64,000 nucleotides of DNA from Chitinophaga pinensis (GCF_007896845.1 NZ_VOHS01000002.1:186001-250000), one strand, 5' to 3'. Numbered from the stretch's first letter, positions 1 through 9,138 are shown. Numbers and translations are program-made. Notes: generated by a model from the sequence alone, not told the origin.

Positions 1-1782
1 ATCCGGCTGCGGGTCATTCTGGTTATTCAAGCGGTCGAGGCTCAGAATGGAAATAAGCGGTGCTCCTTCCCATGGCCCCTGTGCATCCGGCAGATAACGT
101 TTATCACTTGGAGCACGGGTATCGGTACCAGGGTCTTTATAATATATGTCCAGTTTAAAGTCAGCTCTGTTCAACTGATAAGCGCCTGTCGCGTAGATGT
201 TTTTCATCATCAGGTCCCAGATCGGGAGGTTCGGACGCGCGGAGGTAGCTTTCAGCAATTTCAGGAACAGGATACGCTGGTTGGCACTGTTGTTCTGATC
301 AGGGGGAATATCCTGTGAGAACTCACCCACCGTATGTACCTGACCATTATAAGTATATTGATATGCAACGCCCAAAACTTCATCCGCCTGCAATTGTTGA
401 TTCAGCGTGATGAAGCCTAGTTGTCGGTTGATCGTATATTCTGTGGAGTCCAGTTTTCGGGCAAAGGTCTTTTCATATTCCTGTACCGCTTGTAGTCCGA
501 GGTTTTGCAATCGACTGACGACCGTTCCCGTATACCGGCTCATGGGGTCAGAGATTACTTTTGAGTAGAGGTCGTTCAGCTTGTTATCAGTCAGCCTTGA
601 GTTAGATAACACATTAATTGAGGTATTGAAGGGACGGTATTCACCAAGGTCCATCAAACCGACGATATCTCTTGTATTGGTGGTAGCACCTGTTTTATTG
701 GTTACCCAAACCTCCACACGGTTTACATATGCGAGGGAGCGGATCACCGGGAGGTTGCTCATGGCATAGTTAAAGGTATCTCGGAAGAACTGACCGAGCA
801 GGAAGTGTCGGTTGTCTTCATATTCGTCTGCACGCAGGTTAAAGTCCTGTACCTGTGTACCGCCTTTAATCATCAGGTTCTGTTTCTGAGATTTCTGGTT
901 GGACAGTACGCTGGTAACGGTCAGACGACCAAACTGCAGCTGGGTTTTAATACCGAAAAGGGATTGTACCCCTGAAATGAGTGAGCTGCGCAAAGGAAAG
1001 CTCACGTTACCGGCTTCGATCTTTTTAATGATCTCATCGTCATAGCCGGTATATTCCAGTTTGATCTGGTTTTCGAAGTCGAAAGTTGACTGGGTATTAT
1101 AGTTAGTGATCAGTTTCAGTTTGTCCCCGATCTTACCGGTCAGGTTCATATTGATATTCATATCAAATGCGAAACCTCCCGTTTTACGGGCCTGTTCTGT
1201 CAGCACGGGGTTTTTGATATTCTGGCCTTCATAACCGAAGGTCAGCTCGAGGCTACCCTGGGGTTTGATATCTACTTTGTTACCACCAAAGATCCTGTCA
1301 AACAGCTTGCTGCCTTTATAAAGCTCCGGACCGTTCCCCTTCTGGTTCAGTGAACCAAGGGTACTGGCACGTTTCATCCAGTAATCATCTTCGCTCTTTT
1401 TGGACTGGAGTTTATAATATTCATCGAAGCTGAGGTAGGTAGGATTGCGGTAATAGTGGTCGCCTATCTTTTCTGTTACTGTATATTGCTTGGTTACCGG
1501 GTCATAATCAACTGTACGGGATATACCTGCAGGATCTTTCAGATCTATCTGGTTTTTGACGGGATCAGTAATACCTGTCCCATACCGGTCCTTTATCGGG
1601 TACTTGAGTGTATCCTTTTTGACGGTATCTAAAGGTGTGGTATAATTATTGTCTGGTTGCCAGTAGTATCTGTTAGTATAGTTGTTATTATAACCCGAAC
1701 GATTCCTTGCCGCAGTATCGAAAATAAACAAAGAAACAACTCCTATTACTGCAATAGCACCATAATATGTCTTTCTTGACAA
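1..1782 (-). CDS. sprA: SprA, type IX secretion translocon / gliding motility protein (N-terminal 594 residues, runs off the window)
   Basis: Forms the very large outer-membrane pore of the type IX secretion system, and is needed for gliding in gliding Bacteroidota. The frame is open from base 1 to 1782. The translation has a hydrophobic segment at residues about 7-22 followed by typical SprA text, including DFKLDIYYKDPGTDTR and repeated stretches such as KLKLITNYNTQSTFDFENQ. About 1,800 further residues should lie outside the window. There is no ATG upstream in frame before a stop codon near 1845. The TTG at 1780-1782 (start MSRKTYYGAIAVIG) is the best start, 38 nt after the ruvA stop, so it is probably co-transcribed with ruvA. 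ATT or ATA codons slightly upstream are less likely starts. Family assignment is secure; the start is inferred. Confidence 0.9.
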   Translation of the reverse strand, partial: MSRKTYYGAIAVIGVVSLFIFDTAARNRSGYNNNYTNRYYWQPDNNYTTPLDTVKKDTLKYPIKDRYGTGITDPVKNQIDLKDPAGISRTVDYDPVTKQYTVTEKIGDHYYRNPTYLSFDEYYKLQSKKSEDDYWMKRASTLGSLNQKGNGPELYKGSKLFDRIFGGNKVDIKPQGSLELTFGYEGQNIKNPVLTEQARKTGGFAFDMNINMNLTGKIGDKLKLITNYNTQSTFDFENQIKLEYTGYDDEIIKKIEAGNVSFPLRSSLISGVQSLFGIKTQLQFGRLTVTSVLSNQKSQKQNLMIKGGTQVQDFNLRADEYEDNRHFLLGQFFRDTFNYAMSNLPVIRSLAYVNRVEVWVTNKTGATTNTRDIVGLMDLGEYRPFNTSINVLSNSRLTDNKLNDLYSKVISDPMSRYTGTVVSRLQNLGLQAVQEYEKTFARKLDSTEYTINRQLGFITLNQQLQADEVLGVAYQYTYNGQVHTVGEFSQDIPPDQNNSANQRILFLKLLKATSARPNLPIWDLMMKNIYATGAYQLNRADFKLDIYYKDPGTDTRAPSDKRYLPDAQGPWEGAPLISILSLDRLNNQNDPQPD

Positions 1783-1820
1783 GAGAAATAGGTTTTTATA
1801 GAGGTCAGGGTAATAAATGT

Positions 1821-2408
1821 TTATAGACCTTTCAGCGACTTTTTAATAAGCGCCTCAAGGTCGAGCAATAGTGGTTCAGCTTTAAGCACCTTGTTTATAG
1901 CCTGTTCGGCCACGTTTCTGGCTATTCCCAAAGTGACTAATGCATTTAACGCGTCTTCCTGAATTGTATTGTTTGGTGTTACAGATATTTGGTTGCCGAC
2001 GTCTTTTTGTTTCTTTATTTTATCTTTTAACTCCAGAATGACTCTTTTCGCCGTTTTGGCGCCGATACCTTTGATGCTTTCCAGCATTTTTTCATTCTCC
2101 ATCGCGATAGCCCGCTGAATATCTTCTGGTTGAAGGGAAGATAACATCATCCGGGCAGTATTAGCTCCTATGCCTGAGACACTTATCAGTAATAGAAACA
2201 TCTGACGTTCTGCATCATCAGCAAAACCATATAAGGTATGCGCATCCTCTTTAATATGGAGATAGGTCAGCAATTTGCAGCTTTCCAATCCCTGTATGCG
2301 GGAATAGGTATTAAGACTGATCTGCACTTCGTATCCAACCCCTTGTACGTCAATATGTACCATGGCAGGGGATTTATAGGACAGTTTTCCGTTGAGGTAA
2401 GCAATCAT
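1821..2408 (-). CDS. ruvA: Holliday junction branch migration protein RuvA
   Basis: Binds four-way DNA junctions as a tetramer and loads the RuvB helicase for branch migration in recombinational repair. At 195 residues it has the usual length. The N-terminal OB fold starts MIAYLNGKLSYKSP, helix-hairpin-helix motifs follow (VSGIGANTARMML and IKGIGAKTAKRVILELKDK), and the C-terminal RuvB-binding domain (ALVTLGIARNVAEQAI) is present. ruvA directly upstream of sprA is an arrangement I recall from Bacteroidota. A promoter-like TAGGTTTG lies 30 nt upstream. Confidence 0.95.
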   Translation of the reverse strand: MIAYLNGKLSYKSPAMVHIDVQGVGYEVQISLNTYSRIQGLESCKLLTYLHIKEDAHTLYGFADDAERQMFLLLISVSGIGANTARMMLSSLQPEDIQRAIAMENEKMLESIKGIGAKTAKRVILELKDKIKKQKDVGNQISVTPNNTIQEDALNALVTLGIARNVAEQAINKVLKAEPLLLDLEALIKKSLKGL

Positions 2409-2437
2409 ACAGGAGTAGAATAGTTTCTAATATTCGG

Positions 2438-2445
2438 CAAACCTA
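2438..2445 (-). promoter_or_regulatory. Putative -7 promoter element of ruvA
   Basis: Read on the minus strand the bases are TAGGTTTG, matching the Bacteroidota -7 consensus TAnnTTTG, 30 nt before the ruvA ATG. No convincing TTTG -33 partner at 17-23 nt, so the call is moderate. Confidence 0.4.
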
Positions 2446-2545
2446 GTAAAAATTTAGCAAGAACGGGGCAGTAACTAACGTTATACTTACATTTACAAAT
2501 TCTTATGTATTTTTACGGCTCGTTTAAAACATCTATTTTATTAAT

Positions 2546-3544
2546 ATGAACAAAATAACGGCCGCTATTACAGCGGTAGGTGGTTATGTACCTGACTACG
2601 TGCTCACTAATAAAGAATTAGAGAAACTGGTAGATACAACAGACGAATGGATCATCACCCGTACCGGGATCACTGAAAGAAGAATTCTGAAGGGAGAACG
2701 TAAGGGGACCTCTGAGTTATGTGTACCGGTAGCGCAGGAAATATGCCGTAAAAGAGGGATCAGCCCGGAAGAAATTGACTTGCTGATCGTGGCCACCGTT
2801 ACGCCGGATATGGTGTTTCCCGCCACCGCCAATATTGTAACGGATAAAATAGGTGCAAAAAATGCATTCGGTTTTGACATCAGCGCAGCCTGTTCCGGTT
2901 TCCTTTATGCCCTCGATACAGGCGCCCGTTTCATCGAAAGCGGCCGCTACAAGAAAGTTATGGTGATCGGTGCCGACAAAATGAGCTCTATTATTGATTA
3001 TACAGACCGTACCACCTGCATCATCTTCGGTGATGGAGGCGCAGGCGTGCTGCTGGAACCAAACTATGAAGGTCTTGGTGTCGTAGACAGTATCCTGAAA
3101 AGCGACGGTCATGGCCGTGAATACCTGCACATGAAAGCGGGTGGTTCTGCACAGCCAGCCAGCATCGAAAGCGTTACTAACAGAGAACACTATGTATACC
3201 AGGAAGGTAAAATGGTGTTTAAATATGCTGTTGCTAACATGGCTGAAGCTGCTGCAGGTATCATGGAGCGTAATAACCTGACAGCAAATGATATCGCATG
3301 GCTGGTACCTCACCAGGCTAACAAGCGTATCATCGATGCTACAGCACAGCGCATGGGTCTGCCGGAAGAAAAAGTGATGATGAATATCCAGCGCTATGGT
3401 AACACCACTGCTGGTACATTACCACTGTGCCTCTGGGATTACGAAAAGCACCTGAAGAAAGGTGACAACCTGGTATTGGCTGCATTTGGCGGTGGATTTA
3501 CCTGGGGAGCGAGCTATCTGAAATGGGCTTACGATCCAAAGTAA
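2546..3544 (+). CDS. fabH: 3-oxoacyl-ACP synthase III (KAS III, FabH)
   Basis: Starts fatty-acid synthesis by condensing an acyl-CoA primer with malonyl-ACP in the cytoplasm. The 332-residue protein has the full catalytic triad: Cys116 in [12 protein letters not shown], His256 in VPHQANKRI, and Asn286 in RYGNTTAG. The Gly-rich C-terminal motif [10 protein letters not shown] is present. Length and motifs are normal. It stands alone, divergent from ruvA, and ends at a strong terminator. fabD, which supplies malonyl-ACP, is 6 kb away. Bacteroidota often carry several FabH paralogues, so this may be the housekeeping enzyme or one with a preference for branched primers. Confidence 0.95.
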   Translation: MNKITAAITAVGGYVPDYVLTNKELEKLVDTTDEWIITRTGITERRILKGERKGTSELCVPVAQEICRKRGISPEEIDLLIVATVTPDMVFPATANIVTDKIGAKNAFGFDISAACSGFLYALDTGARFIESGRYKKVMVIGADKMSSIIDYTDRTTCIIFGDGGAGVLLEPNYEGLGVVDSILKSDGHGREYLHMKAGGSAQPASIESVTNREHYVYQEGKMVFKYAVANMAEAAAGIMERNNLTANDIAWLVPHQANKRIIDATAQRMGLPEEKVMMNIQRYGNTTAGTLPLCLWDYEKHLKKGDNLVLAAFGGGFTWGASYLKWAYDPK

Positions 3545-3570
3545 TTCAGTACTAAGTATTAAAATTATGA

Positions 3571-3612
3571 AGGACAGGTGCTTCTGCTACAGAAACGCCT
3601 GTCCTTTTATTT
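3571..3612 (+). terminator. Rho-independent terminator after fabH
   Basis: Perfect 8-bp stem AGGACAGG (3571-3578) / CCTGTCCT (3598-3605), followed by TTTATTTTTT. It starts 26 nt after the fabH stop. Confidence 0.85.
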
Positions 3613-3689
3613 TTTGACAGATCTCTTGTTTTTGTCTTTTTCCCCTGTTCATCTTCACTGTATTTCAACACCTTATTACAAACATTGCC

Positions 3690-5564
3690 TTAACTGAACA
3701 GTGGCAGTCCATACCTTATCACCATCTGTTGTCCTACAACTTCCGCGCTGATCTGTCCGCCCATCTTATCCATAAAATCCTTGCAGATCACCAGCGTTAC
3801 AGACAGGTCATCTCCTCTCCTGTATTCAAACAAATGTGCCGCCATAGCAGGTGTCAATCCGTTTACGTCGAATATAACACTCACTTTTACCAGCTCTTCC
3901 TCCTCCGCATTAACAACCACAACTCCGCGCCCACCGGAAAGCTTTACTGCACAATGTAACAGACTACGATTGATGAACAACAGCATTTCCTGATCGCCGG
4001 CGAGGAACAATCCTTGGGGGATATTCAGCGATACCGGCTGAGGATCAGTATGGTGCAGGGCCTGTTCAAACAGTTGAAGGAGATCGCAGGGCGCCGGACT
4101 ATACACAAAACCGGATAACTGTGACCTGATCCAACGCAGGATATTATCGAAGATCACCAGTGTTTTTCTGGAAGATATTACCGCTTCATCAATGATTTGC
4201 TGCATTGGCGCCTGTTCCATGTCTTTATTGCGGAACAGGGCTGATACCCGGATAATATCATTCAGTGGCTCCCGGAAATCCCTCGCCAGAATTGCAATCA
4301 GTTTATTTTTGAAATCATCGTGTACACTTAGCTGCTGATTCTTTTCTGAGATCGCATCATTCATCTCGCGTAACAACTGTTCCTGTCTGCGCAGGTTCTT
4401 ATAAGACCGGTAACGTGCCAGTGTAAATCCAGCCATCAGTAACAGGAATCCGGCAAGGAAGCCTATTAACTGCTGACGGTTTTTTCGCTTCAGGATGGTA
4501 CGGGCAATTCTTTGCTCCTGTACTTTATTACTCAGCTGCCATTCATTCAGCTCCTGTTCTTTCAGAAAATAATCCAGATAGTTCATGTGATTACTGGATC
4601 TCAACCGTAACCGTTGCCGGACAATCTCCAGTAATGCCTTTCCGTAATAAGCTTTCTTAGCTTCATTATTACTATTCGCATAGTGACGGTACAGGCTAAT
4701 CACGGTTGGCAGCATCATGTTCAGATAACCTGCCTGAACACCAATGGCAAAGGCCTTTTCTTTTGCCGGCACAGCATCTGCAGGATATCCGTGTTGGCGG
4801 TACATATCAATATGGTCCATCAGGTCAATAGCCACCACGATCAGGCCCTCTTTCAGGGCTTTATCTGCCAGTTCATTGATACGTTGCACCGCTTTGGCAC
4901 CTTCTCCTTCTTTCATCCATTCATCCGCCTCAAAAGCCTGTATATAGTAAATATCTCTGTTGCCGGGGTATTTTCTAATAATCTCCTTTGACTTTTCCAC
5001 AGCCCATTTCACCGAATCCCGATGGGTGCTGTCATCCTGAAAACGGCTGGCATAATTGATCAGTACCAGACTATATATAGAATCCAGCGCCAGCGTCTTT
5101 CCGAGGTTCATGGCCTGATACAGATACTGATCTGATTCCGGCTTCATACCTTCAAAGAAATGATATACACTGAGATTCATAAGCATCTGACAGATATTGG
5201 GCTGGTCTTCCAGTTCGCGGTACAACAACAAGGCTTTAAACCCATATTCGATTGCCTGCTTCTGGTTGTCTTTCAGGGCATAGAAAATACTGAGGTTATT
5301 CAGTGCTCCTGCCAGTCCCCGGGTGTCATGCTGCCGGGTGGCAATACCTCTCGCTTTTACGGCATACCAGAAACAACTGTCGATATTACTCAGATGATAC
5401 TGCATACCCAGCTGGTTCAGCACATCCGTATAGGCAATACTGTCGGTCTGCTGTAACAAATTATTCCTTAGCTGACGGATCACTTTATCTTGTGCAGTCA
5501 GTTGCCCGCCGCTTAGTATACCGGCCAGCAGGAAGAAAATGATATGTATATAGACGCGTCTCAA
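3690..5564 (-). CDS. TPR-containing histidine kinase paralogue with degenerate catalytic core (pseudokinase)
   Basis: A 624-residue paralogue of the gene just upstream, with the same layout: signal peptide (residues 1-24, ending QLTAQ), a periplasmic helical/TPR-like region (about 40-350), one membrane segment (about 366-383), a coiled coil, a dimerisation/phosphoacceptor helix and an ATPase-like domain. The phosphoacceptor His is replaced by Arg428 (LARDFREPLN against IAHDFRVPLN in the partner). The N-box Asn is Cys538 (LLHCAVKLS), the G1 box DEGRG reads DVNGL at 566-570, and the glycine-rich G2 box is lost although VICKDFMDKMGG survives. It is therefore unlikely to bind ATP or autophosphorylate, yet the frame is intact, which suggests a retained regulatory or scaffold role. 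The gap to the active partner is 9 nt. Confidence 0.85.
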   Translation of the reverse strand: MRRVYIHIIFFLLAGILSGGQLTAQDKVIRQLRNNLLQQTDSIAYTDVLNQLGMQYHLSNIDSCFWYAVKARGIATRQHDTRGLAGALNNLSIFYALKDNQKQAIEYGFKALLLYRELEDQPNICQMLMNLSVYHFFEGMKPESDQYLYQAMNLGKTLALDSIYSLVLINYASRFQDDSTHRDSVKWAVEKSKEIIRKYPGNRDIYYIQAFEADEWMKEGEGAKAVQRINELADKALKEGLIVVAIDLMDHIDMYRQHGYPADAVPAKEKAFAIGVQAGYLNMMLPTVISLYRHYANSNNEAKKAYYGKALLEIVRQRLRLRSSNHMNYLDYFLKEQELNEWQLSNKVQEQRIARTILKRKNRQQLIGFLAGFLLLMAGFTLARYRSYKNLRRQEQLLREMNDAISEKNQQLSVHDDFKNKLIAILARDFREPLNDIIRVSALFRNKDMEQAPMQQIIDEAVISSRKTLVIFDNILRWIRSQLSGFVYSPAPCDLLQLFEQALHHTDPQPVSLNIPQGLFLAGDQEMLLFINRSLLHCAVKLSGGRGVVVVNAEEEELVKVSVIFDVNGLTPAMAAHLFEYRRGDDLSVTLVICKDFMDKMGGQISAEVVGQQMVIRYGLPLFS

Positions 5565-5573
5565 ATTTGTATG

Positions 5574-7586
5574 CTATTGCTGTGCTTTCGCCACGGGCAG
5601 AGTATAACTGAACGTACTACCCTTTCCTGTGTTGTTCATTCCCCGGATAACGCCACCCATTTTGTCCATAAAATCCTTACAGATAATAAGTGCCAGGCCT
5701 GCGCCTCCTTTGGATTTCCCACTTCCCTTTTCACGGTTCCGGTATTCAAATAAATGTGGCAGCATCTCCGGATCTACCCCTCTGCCTTCATCTACTATGG
5801 CGATGGTAACGTAGTCGCCGGTAACGGAAGAAGTGATTTTTAATTCGCTACCGGCAGGACTGAACTTAATGGCATTGTGTAACAGATTCCGATGTACGAA
5901 CTGCAGCATTTCCCTGTCAGCCATTAAGGCCACCTCGTCCGGAATGTTTACTGTCACCAGTAATCTTTTCTCAATACAGTTGTCCTTCAATATTTCCAGT
6001 GCTTCCTGTATCATATCTGCCGGTTGACAAACAACAGGCGTATAGACAAATCCGCTCAGTTGTGATCTGATCCAGCGCAGAATGCTATCGAATATATGGA
6101 GGGTATGTGCTGATTTCGTTTCCAGTCTTCTGAACAGGGCCGTTGCTTCTTCAAAAGACAGGGAATGATCTTTCAGCAGATTGGTGATATCTATGATATG
6201 ATTCAGTGGTACCCGGAAGTCATGTGCGATTAAAGAGATCAGTTTATTTTTAAAATCATCCTGTGTTTGCAGCAGGGCATTTTTCTCACTGATCTCCCGG
6301 TTCTTTTCTCCCAGTCTGGCTGCGTTTTCGCGGGAACGACGGTGAGAGCGGTTGACATCTGCGAGTAACAGGATGATCAGCACTAACAGTACAGTCAGGA
6401 AGATAATAACGCCGTAGCGGTTACGGCTTTCCATCGCTTTCTTATCAAGTATCTGTTGCTGATAATCATGTTGCAGCTGTAAGGCCCGGAGCTTTTTCTC
6501 CTGCATGTAATAATCGATGTAATCCAGTTCGCCCTGCGTTTTACTCTGCTCGTCTTTTTCTACGATTTCGAGCATCATATTCGCGTACAGTTGCGCAGAA
6601 TCTTCATCATGGCGGGCATCGTACCAGTTATATAGTTTGGCAACAACCGGCAGTGCCAGTTCCCGGAACCCGCCGATAGTGGCCAGACGTGCCATCTCCC
6701 GCTGTGCGGATATAGAGTCCGCCAGCTTGTTACGGGCTTTATAAGAGGCCAGATGGGAATAGCCATACATCGCGTGATAGATATAACCTTTTTTTTCTGC
6801 CTCAGTGGTGAGTGCAGTCAGTCTGGCGAGTCCTTCGGCAACGTCCATGTTAGCGTATATCAGCTCCTGCGCCTGTAGCATACCGGTATAAATGAGCAGT
6901 CGCTCATCTTCTGCTTTGGTAGCCATCCGTCGGGCAGTAGCCAGTGCCTGATAAGCCCGTTTTTTATCAATGAAGTCACTGCTGCGGTTTGCACGCAGAT
7001 CATTGGCATAAATAAAGTAATAATTGGCCAGCAGCATGCGGAGGATGGTATCATTTTTCAGGCGATCGCTCATTCCCATGGCCCGTTTCATATAACTGGC
7101 GGCTTCCTGATACTGCTTTTCGAACTGATAGTATACGCCGAGGTGCATGCTGGTCTGACAAATTCCGGCACTATCCCCCAGTTCTTTATACAGGTTCAGG
7201 GCGTCAATATAGAAGCGAAAAGACAGGTAACTATTGTCTCGGTAGGTGTAATAACTTCCCAGACCGCGGTAGGCGGCAGCCTCTCCTCGTTTATAGCCAT
7301 GGCGCTGAGCGACTTCCCTTGCGCGGCACAGGTAAAAGAAACAGGTATCGAGTTGGCGATGTTGGTATTGCCCTGCCAGTTGATTCATGAGATCTACATA
7401 ACGGGCGCTGTCAGTGGTGGTGAGGGTGGCTCCTTCCAGCTGACGGATGACGTTGACCTGTGCGAAAGCTTTTTCCTGCCGGATAAAACAGCCGGCGAGG
7501 GCGATCATAAGACCAATTAATATGTGCAGCTTATAAGAAATGTACAATAAGATGTGATAAGCTATCTCCCGATAGCTGCTAGCCAA
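5574..7586 (-). CDS. TPR-containing hybrid-less sensor histidine kinase (predicted active)
   Basis: A 670-residue membrane sensor kinase. In order: N-terminal hydrophobic signal/anchor, periplasmic TPR-like helical repeats (about 60-370), a membrane segment (about 391-410), a coiled coil, HisKA helix with His455 (IAHDFRVPLNHII), and HATPase_c with N-box Asn571 (HNAIKFSP), G1 DEGRG (599-603) and G2 GGAGLALI (627-634). All residues needed for ATP binding and autophosphorylation are present. No response regulator is encoded nearby, so its target is unknown. The start is uncertain: Met1 at 7586 gives a long N-terminus, while Met27 at 7508 (MIALAGCFIRQEKAFAQ) would give a short signal. It lies 6 nt after the 69-residue protein and is likely in an operon with it and the pseudokinase. 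Confidence 0.88.
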   Translation of the reverse strand: MASSYREIAYHILLYISYKLHILIGLMIALAGCFIRQEKAFAQVNVIRQLEGATLTTTDSARYVDLMNQLAGQYQHRQLDTCFFYLCRAREVAQRHGYKRGEAAAYRGLGSYYTYRDNSYLSFRFYIDALNLYKELGDSAGICQTSMHLGVYYQFEKQYQEAASYMKRAMGMSDRLKNDTILRMLLANYYFIYANDLRANRSSDFIDKKRAYQALATARRMATKAEDERLLIYTGMLQAQELIYANMDVAEGLARLTALTTEAEKKGYIYHAMYGYSHLASYKARNKLADSISAQREMARLATIGGFRELALPVVAKLYNWYDARHDEDSAQLYANMMLEIVEKDEQSKTQGELDYIDYYMQEKKLRALQLQHDYQQQILDKKAMESRNRYGVIIFLTVLLVLIILLLADVNRSHRRSRENAARLGEKNREISEKNALLQTQDDFKNKLISLIAHDFRVPLNHIIDITNLLKDHSLSFEEATALFRRLETKSAHTLHIFDSILRWIRSQLSGFVYTPVVCQPADMIQEALEILKDNCIEKRLLVTVNIPDEVALMADREMLQFVHRNLLHNAIKFSPAGSELKITSSVTGDYVTIAIVDEGRGVDPEMLPHLFEYRNREKGSGKSKGGAGLALIICKDFMDKMGGVIRGMNNTGKGSTFSYTLPVAKAQQ

Positions 7587-7592
7587 CGGTGC

Positions 7593-7802
7593 TCAGGGCC
7601 GGATCTGAGACAGATCGATACCCATGCGGGCAAATTCCTGTTCACCAGTTGTTGTGATGTAATAATGTTTGTCATCAGGTCCATTCTTTGCGATCCAACC
7701 ATTTTCAATAAACGCTTCTGCCAGTAGCTGACCAAATTTGCCGCCGATATGACTATAGCATAGTTTTACGGGTTTGGGAAGCGCTGTTTCCGGTTTTTTC
7801 AT
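7593..7802 (-). CDS. Small winged-helix-like protein (ArsR-type C-terminal half)
   Basis: A 69-residue protein. The segment KLCYSHIGGKFGQLLAEAFI followed by GWI..., YYITTTGEQEFARMGIDL resembles the C-terminal part of some ArsR-family regulators (YDHLAGRLG...LTPAGRAWL..LGID). The DNA-recognition helix of the usual N-terminal winged helix is absent, so it is either a stand-alone derived domain or a relic. It sits 29 nt after the Nudix regulator and 6 nt before the TPR kinase, in the same direction, consistent with an operon. Function unknown; resemblance recalled from family patterns, not from a search. Confidence 0.6.
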   Translation of the reverse strand: MKKPETALPKPVKLCYSHIGGKFGQLLAEAFIENGWIAKNGPDDKHYYITTTGEQEFARMGIDLSQIRP

Positions 7803-7831
7803 GACTTAGCTTCTTCAGTTACAAGATACTG

Positions 7832-8527
7832 CTATATCTCAAAGACTAATCCTCTTCTCTTTAATTCTTCATATTTCTCTTTGTCAAAACGGTATAGATG
7901 TGCGCCTTTTTTTGAGGTTGTTTTATCTTTTTCTTCCAGCTTTTCGAGCACGTTCATCGAGAGTATTTTCTTACGGAAGTTCCTTTTATCCAGTTCTTTC
8001 TGATAGATCTCTTCATACAGGCTACGCAGCTGAGAGAGTGTGAACTTCTCCGGCAGCAGTTCAAATCCGATCGGATGAAAGTGTGCGTTATCCCTGAGTT
8101 TTTTCAGTGCATCAGCAATCATCTGGCGGTGATCGAATATGAGGTCTGGTATCTGATGTAGTTCCAGCCAGTGCGCGCTGAAGTGCTGGGTAGGGTTCTG
8201 CTCATGTTCGCTGATGCGGATGAGGGCATAGTATGCCATGGAGATTACCCTTGCACCACTGTCACGGGTCACGTCGCCATAACAGGACAATTGGTCCATG
8301 TAGATATTTTCGAGACCTGTTGTTTGTTTCAACACCCTTCCCGCGGCTTCATCCACGCTTTCATCATTCTGGAGGAAACCACCCATCAGCGACCACTCAC
8401 CTTGCATGGGGTCTACTTTTCGCTGCATGATCAGCAGCTTAAGTTTGCTGTTTTGGAATCCAAAAATAATACAATCTACTGCTACCAGATGCCGAGGTAC
8501 ATTCGCGTAAAATGATTGAGCGTTCAT
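7832..8527 (-). CDS. NrtR-like Nudix-domain transcriptional regulator
   Basis: 231 residues: an N-terminal Nudix fold (about 10-150) and a C-terminal winged helix (about 165-231). The Nudix box starts correctly with G50 and E56, but the catalytic REUxEExGU part reads RVLKQTTGL (64-72), losing three of the four glutamates, so pyrophosphohydrolase activity is unlikely. This is the pattern of the NrtR/AraR-like regulators, in which the Nudix domain serves as a ligand sensor and the winged helix binds DNA; in Bacteroidota such proteins control sugar or cofactor genes. Its regulon cannot be read from this window. The neighbours downstream are the mini-wHTH protein and the two TPR kinases. Confidence 0.82.
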   Translation of the reverse strand: MNAQSFYANVPRHLVAVDCIIFGFQNSKLKLLIMQRKVDPMQGEWSLMGGFLQNDESVDEAAGRVLKQTTGLENIYMDQLSCYGDVTRDSGARVISMAYYALIRISEHEQNPTQHFSAHWLELHQIPDLIFDHRQMIADALKKLRDNAHFHPIGFELLPEKFTLSQLRSLYEEIYQKELDKRNFRKKILSMNVLEKLEEKDKTTSKKGAHLYRFDKEKYEELKRRGLVFEI

Positions 8528-8572
8528 TGAAATATAGTTGTCTGCCTTTGTGCTGATCAGCAGTCAGGAGGC

Positions 8573-9067
8573 TTATTTTCTGCCTCTCGTAAACTCGCTG
8601 TAATCAGTAACGGGAATTTTATTAATACCGGCCTGCCGCAACAGGGTTACAAGCTGACCGCGATGATACGTGGCATGATTGAACACCTGCATCAGTATTT
8701 CTATAACGGTTGATTTACAATATTGTTTCCGGGTATCGTAATAAGCCACTACATGCTGCAGTCTGACGGGCTGTACCGTCCTGACCCAGTCTGCGAGCTT
8801 CACCGACTGTTCCTGCCAGCGGGCACAGGCATCCTGAAAGGAGCCTTCAAATGCGGGAGAAGGTTTAACTGCCTGTTCTACCAGATGCAAACGCTGGTAC
8901 CACAGACTTTCCACATCCCACATATGGTAAACCGTCTTACGCAAGGTGCCGAAGCTGCTGCCTGTTTCCTGGTCCAGCTGTGTATCCGGTAGCTTTTTTA
9001 ATACATCCGCTATCTTATTGTTAGCCCAAAGGTTATAAGCTGCATAGCTGAGCAGGATATCCTTCAT
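8573..9067 (-). CDS. DinB-like (YfiT/DinB four-helix) metal-binding protein
   Basis: 164 residues, the usual length of DinB superfamily proteins. These are four-helix bundles with a three-histidine metal site, many being thiol-dependent transferases. The predicted ligands are His48 (TVYHMWDVE), His131 and His135 (FNHATYHRGQ). The N-terminal helix YAAYNLWANNKI is also typical. Substrate unknown. It is the first gene of the minus-strand run, 45 nt before the Nudix regulator, and is divergent from the GNAT gene. Confidence 0.85.
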   Translation of the reverse strand: MKDILLSYAAYNLWANNKIADVLKKLPDTQLDQETGSSFGTLRKTVYHMWDVESLWYQRLHLVEQAVKPSPAFEGSFQDACARWQEQSVKLADWVRTVQPVRLQHVVAYYDTRKQYCKSTVIEILMQVFNHATYHRGQLVTLLRQAGINKIPVTDYSEFTRGRK

Positions 9068-9103
9068 GGATATAAGTTTAGTTTACTATCTTCACCAAAA
9101 TAC

Positions 9104-9138
9104 CAAAAATATTGCACCTGCCACCAGTTGCAGTCAAA
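9104..9138 (-). promoter_or_regulatory. Putative promoter of the dinB-like gene
   Basis: On the minus strand: TTTG (9138-9135), a 23-nt spacer, then TATTTTTG (9111-9104), fitting the Bacteroidota pattern TTTG-N17..23-TAnnTTTG. The leader to the ATG would be about 30 nt. Confidence 0.45.

Noticed and set aside
2717..3313. 198-residue open frame antisense to fabH
   Set aside because: Lies wholly within fabH, whose active-site residues are all present; no independent support.
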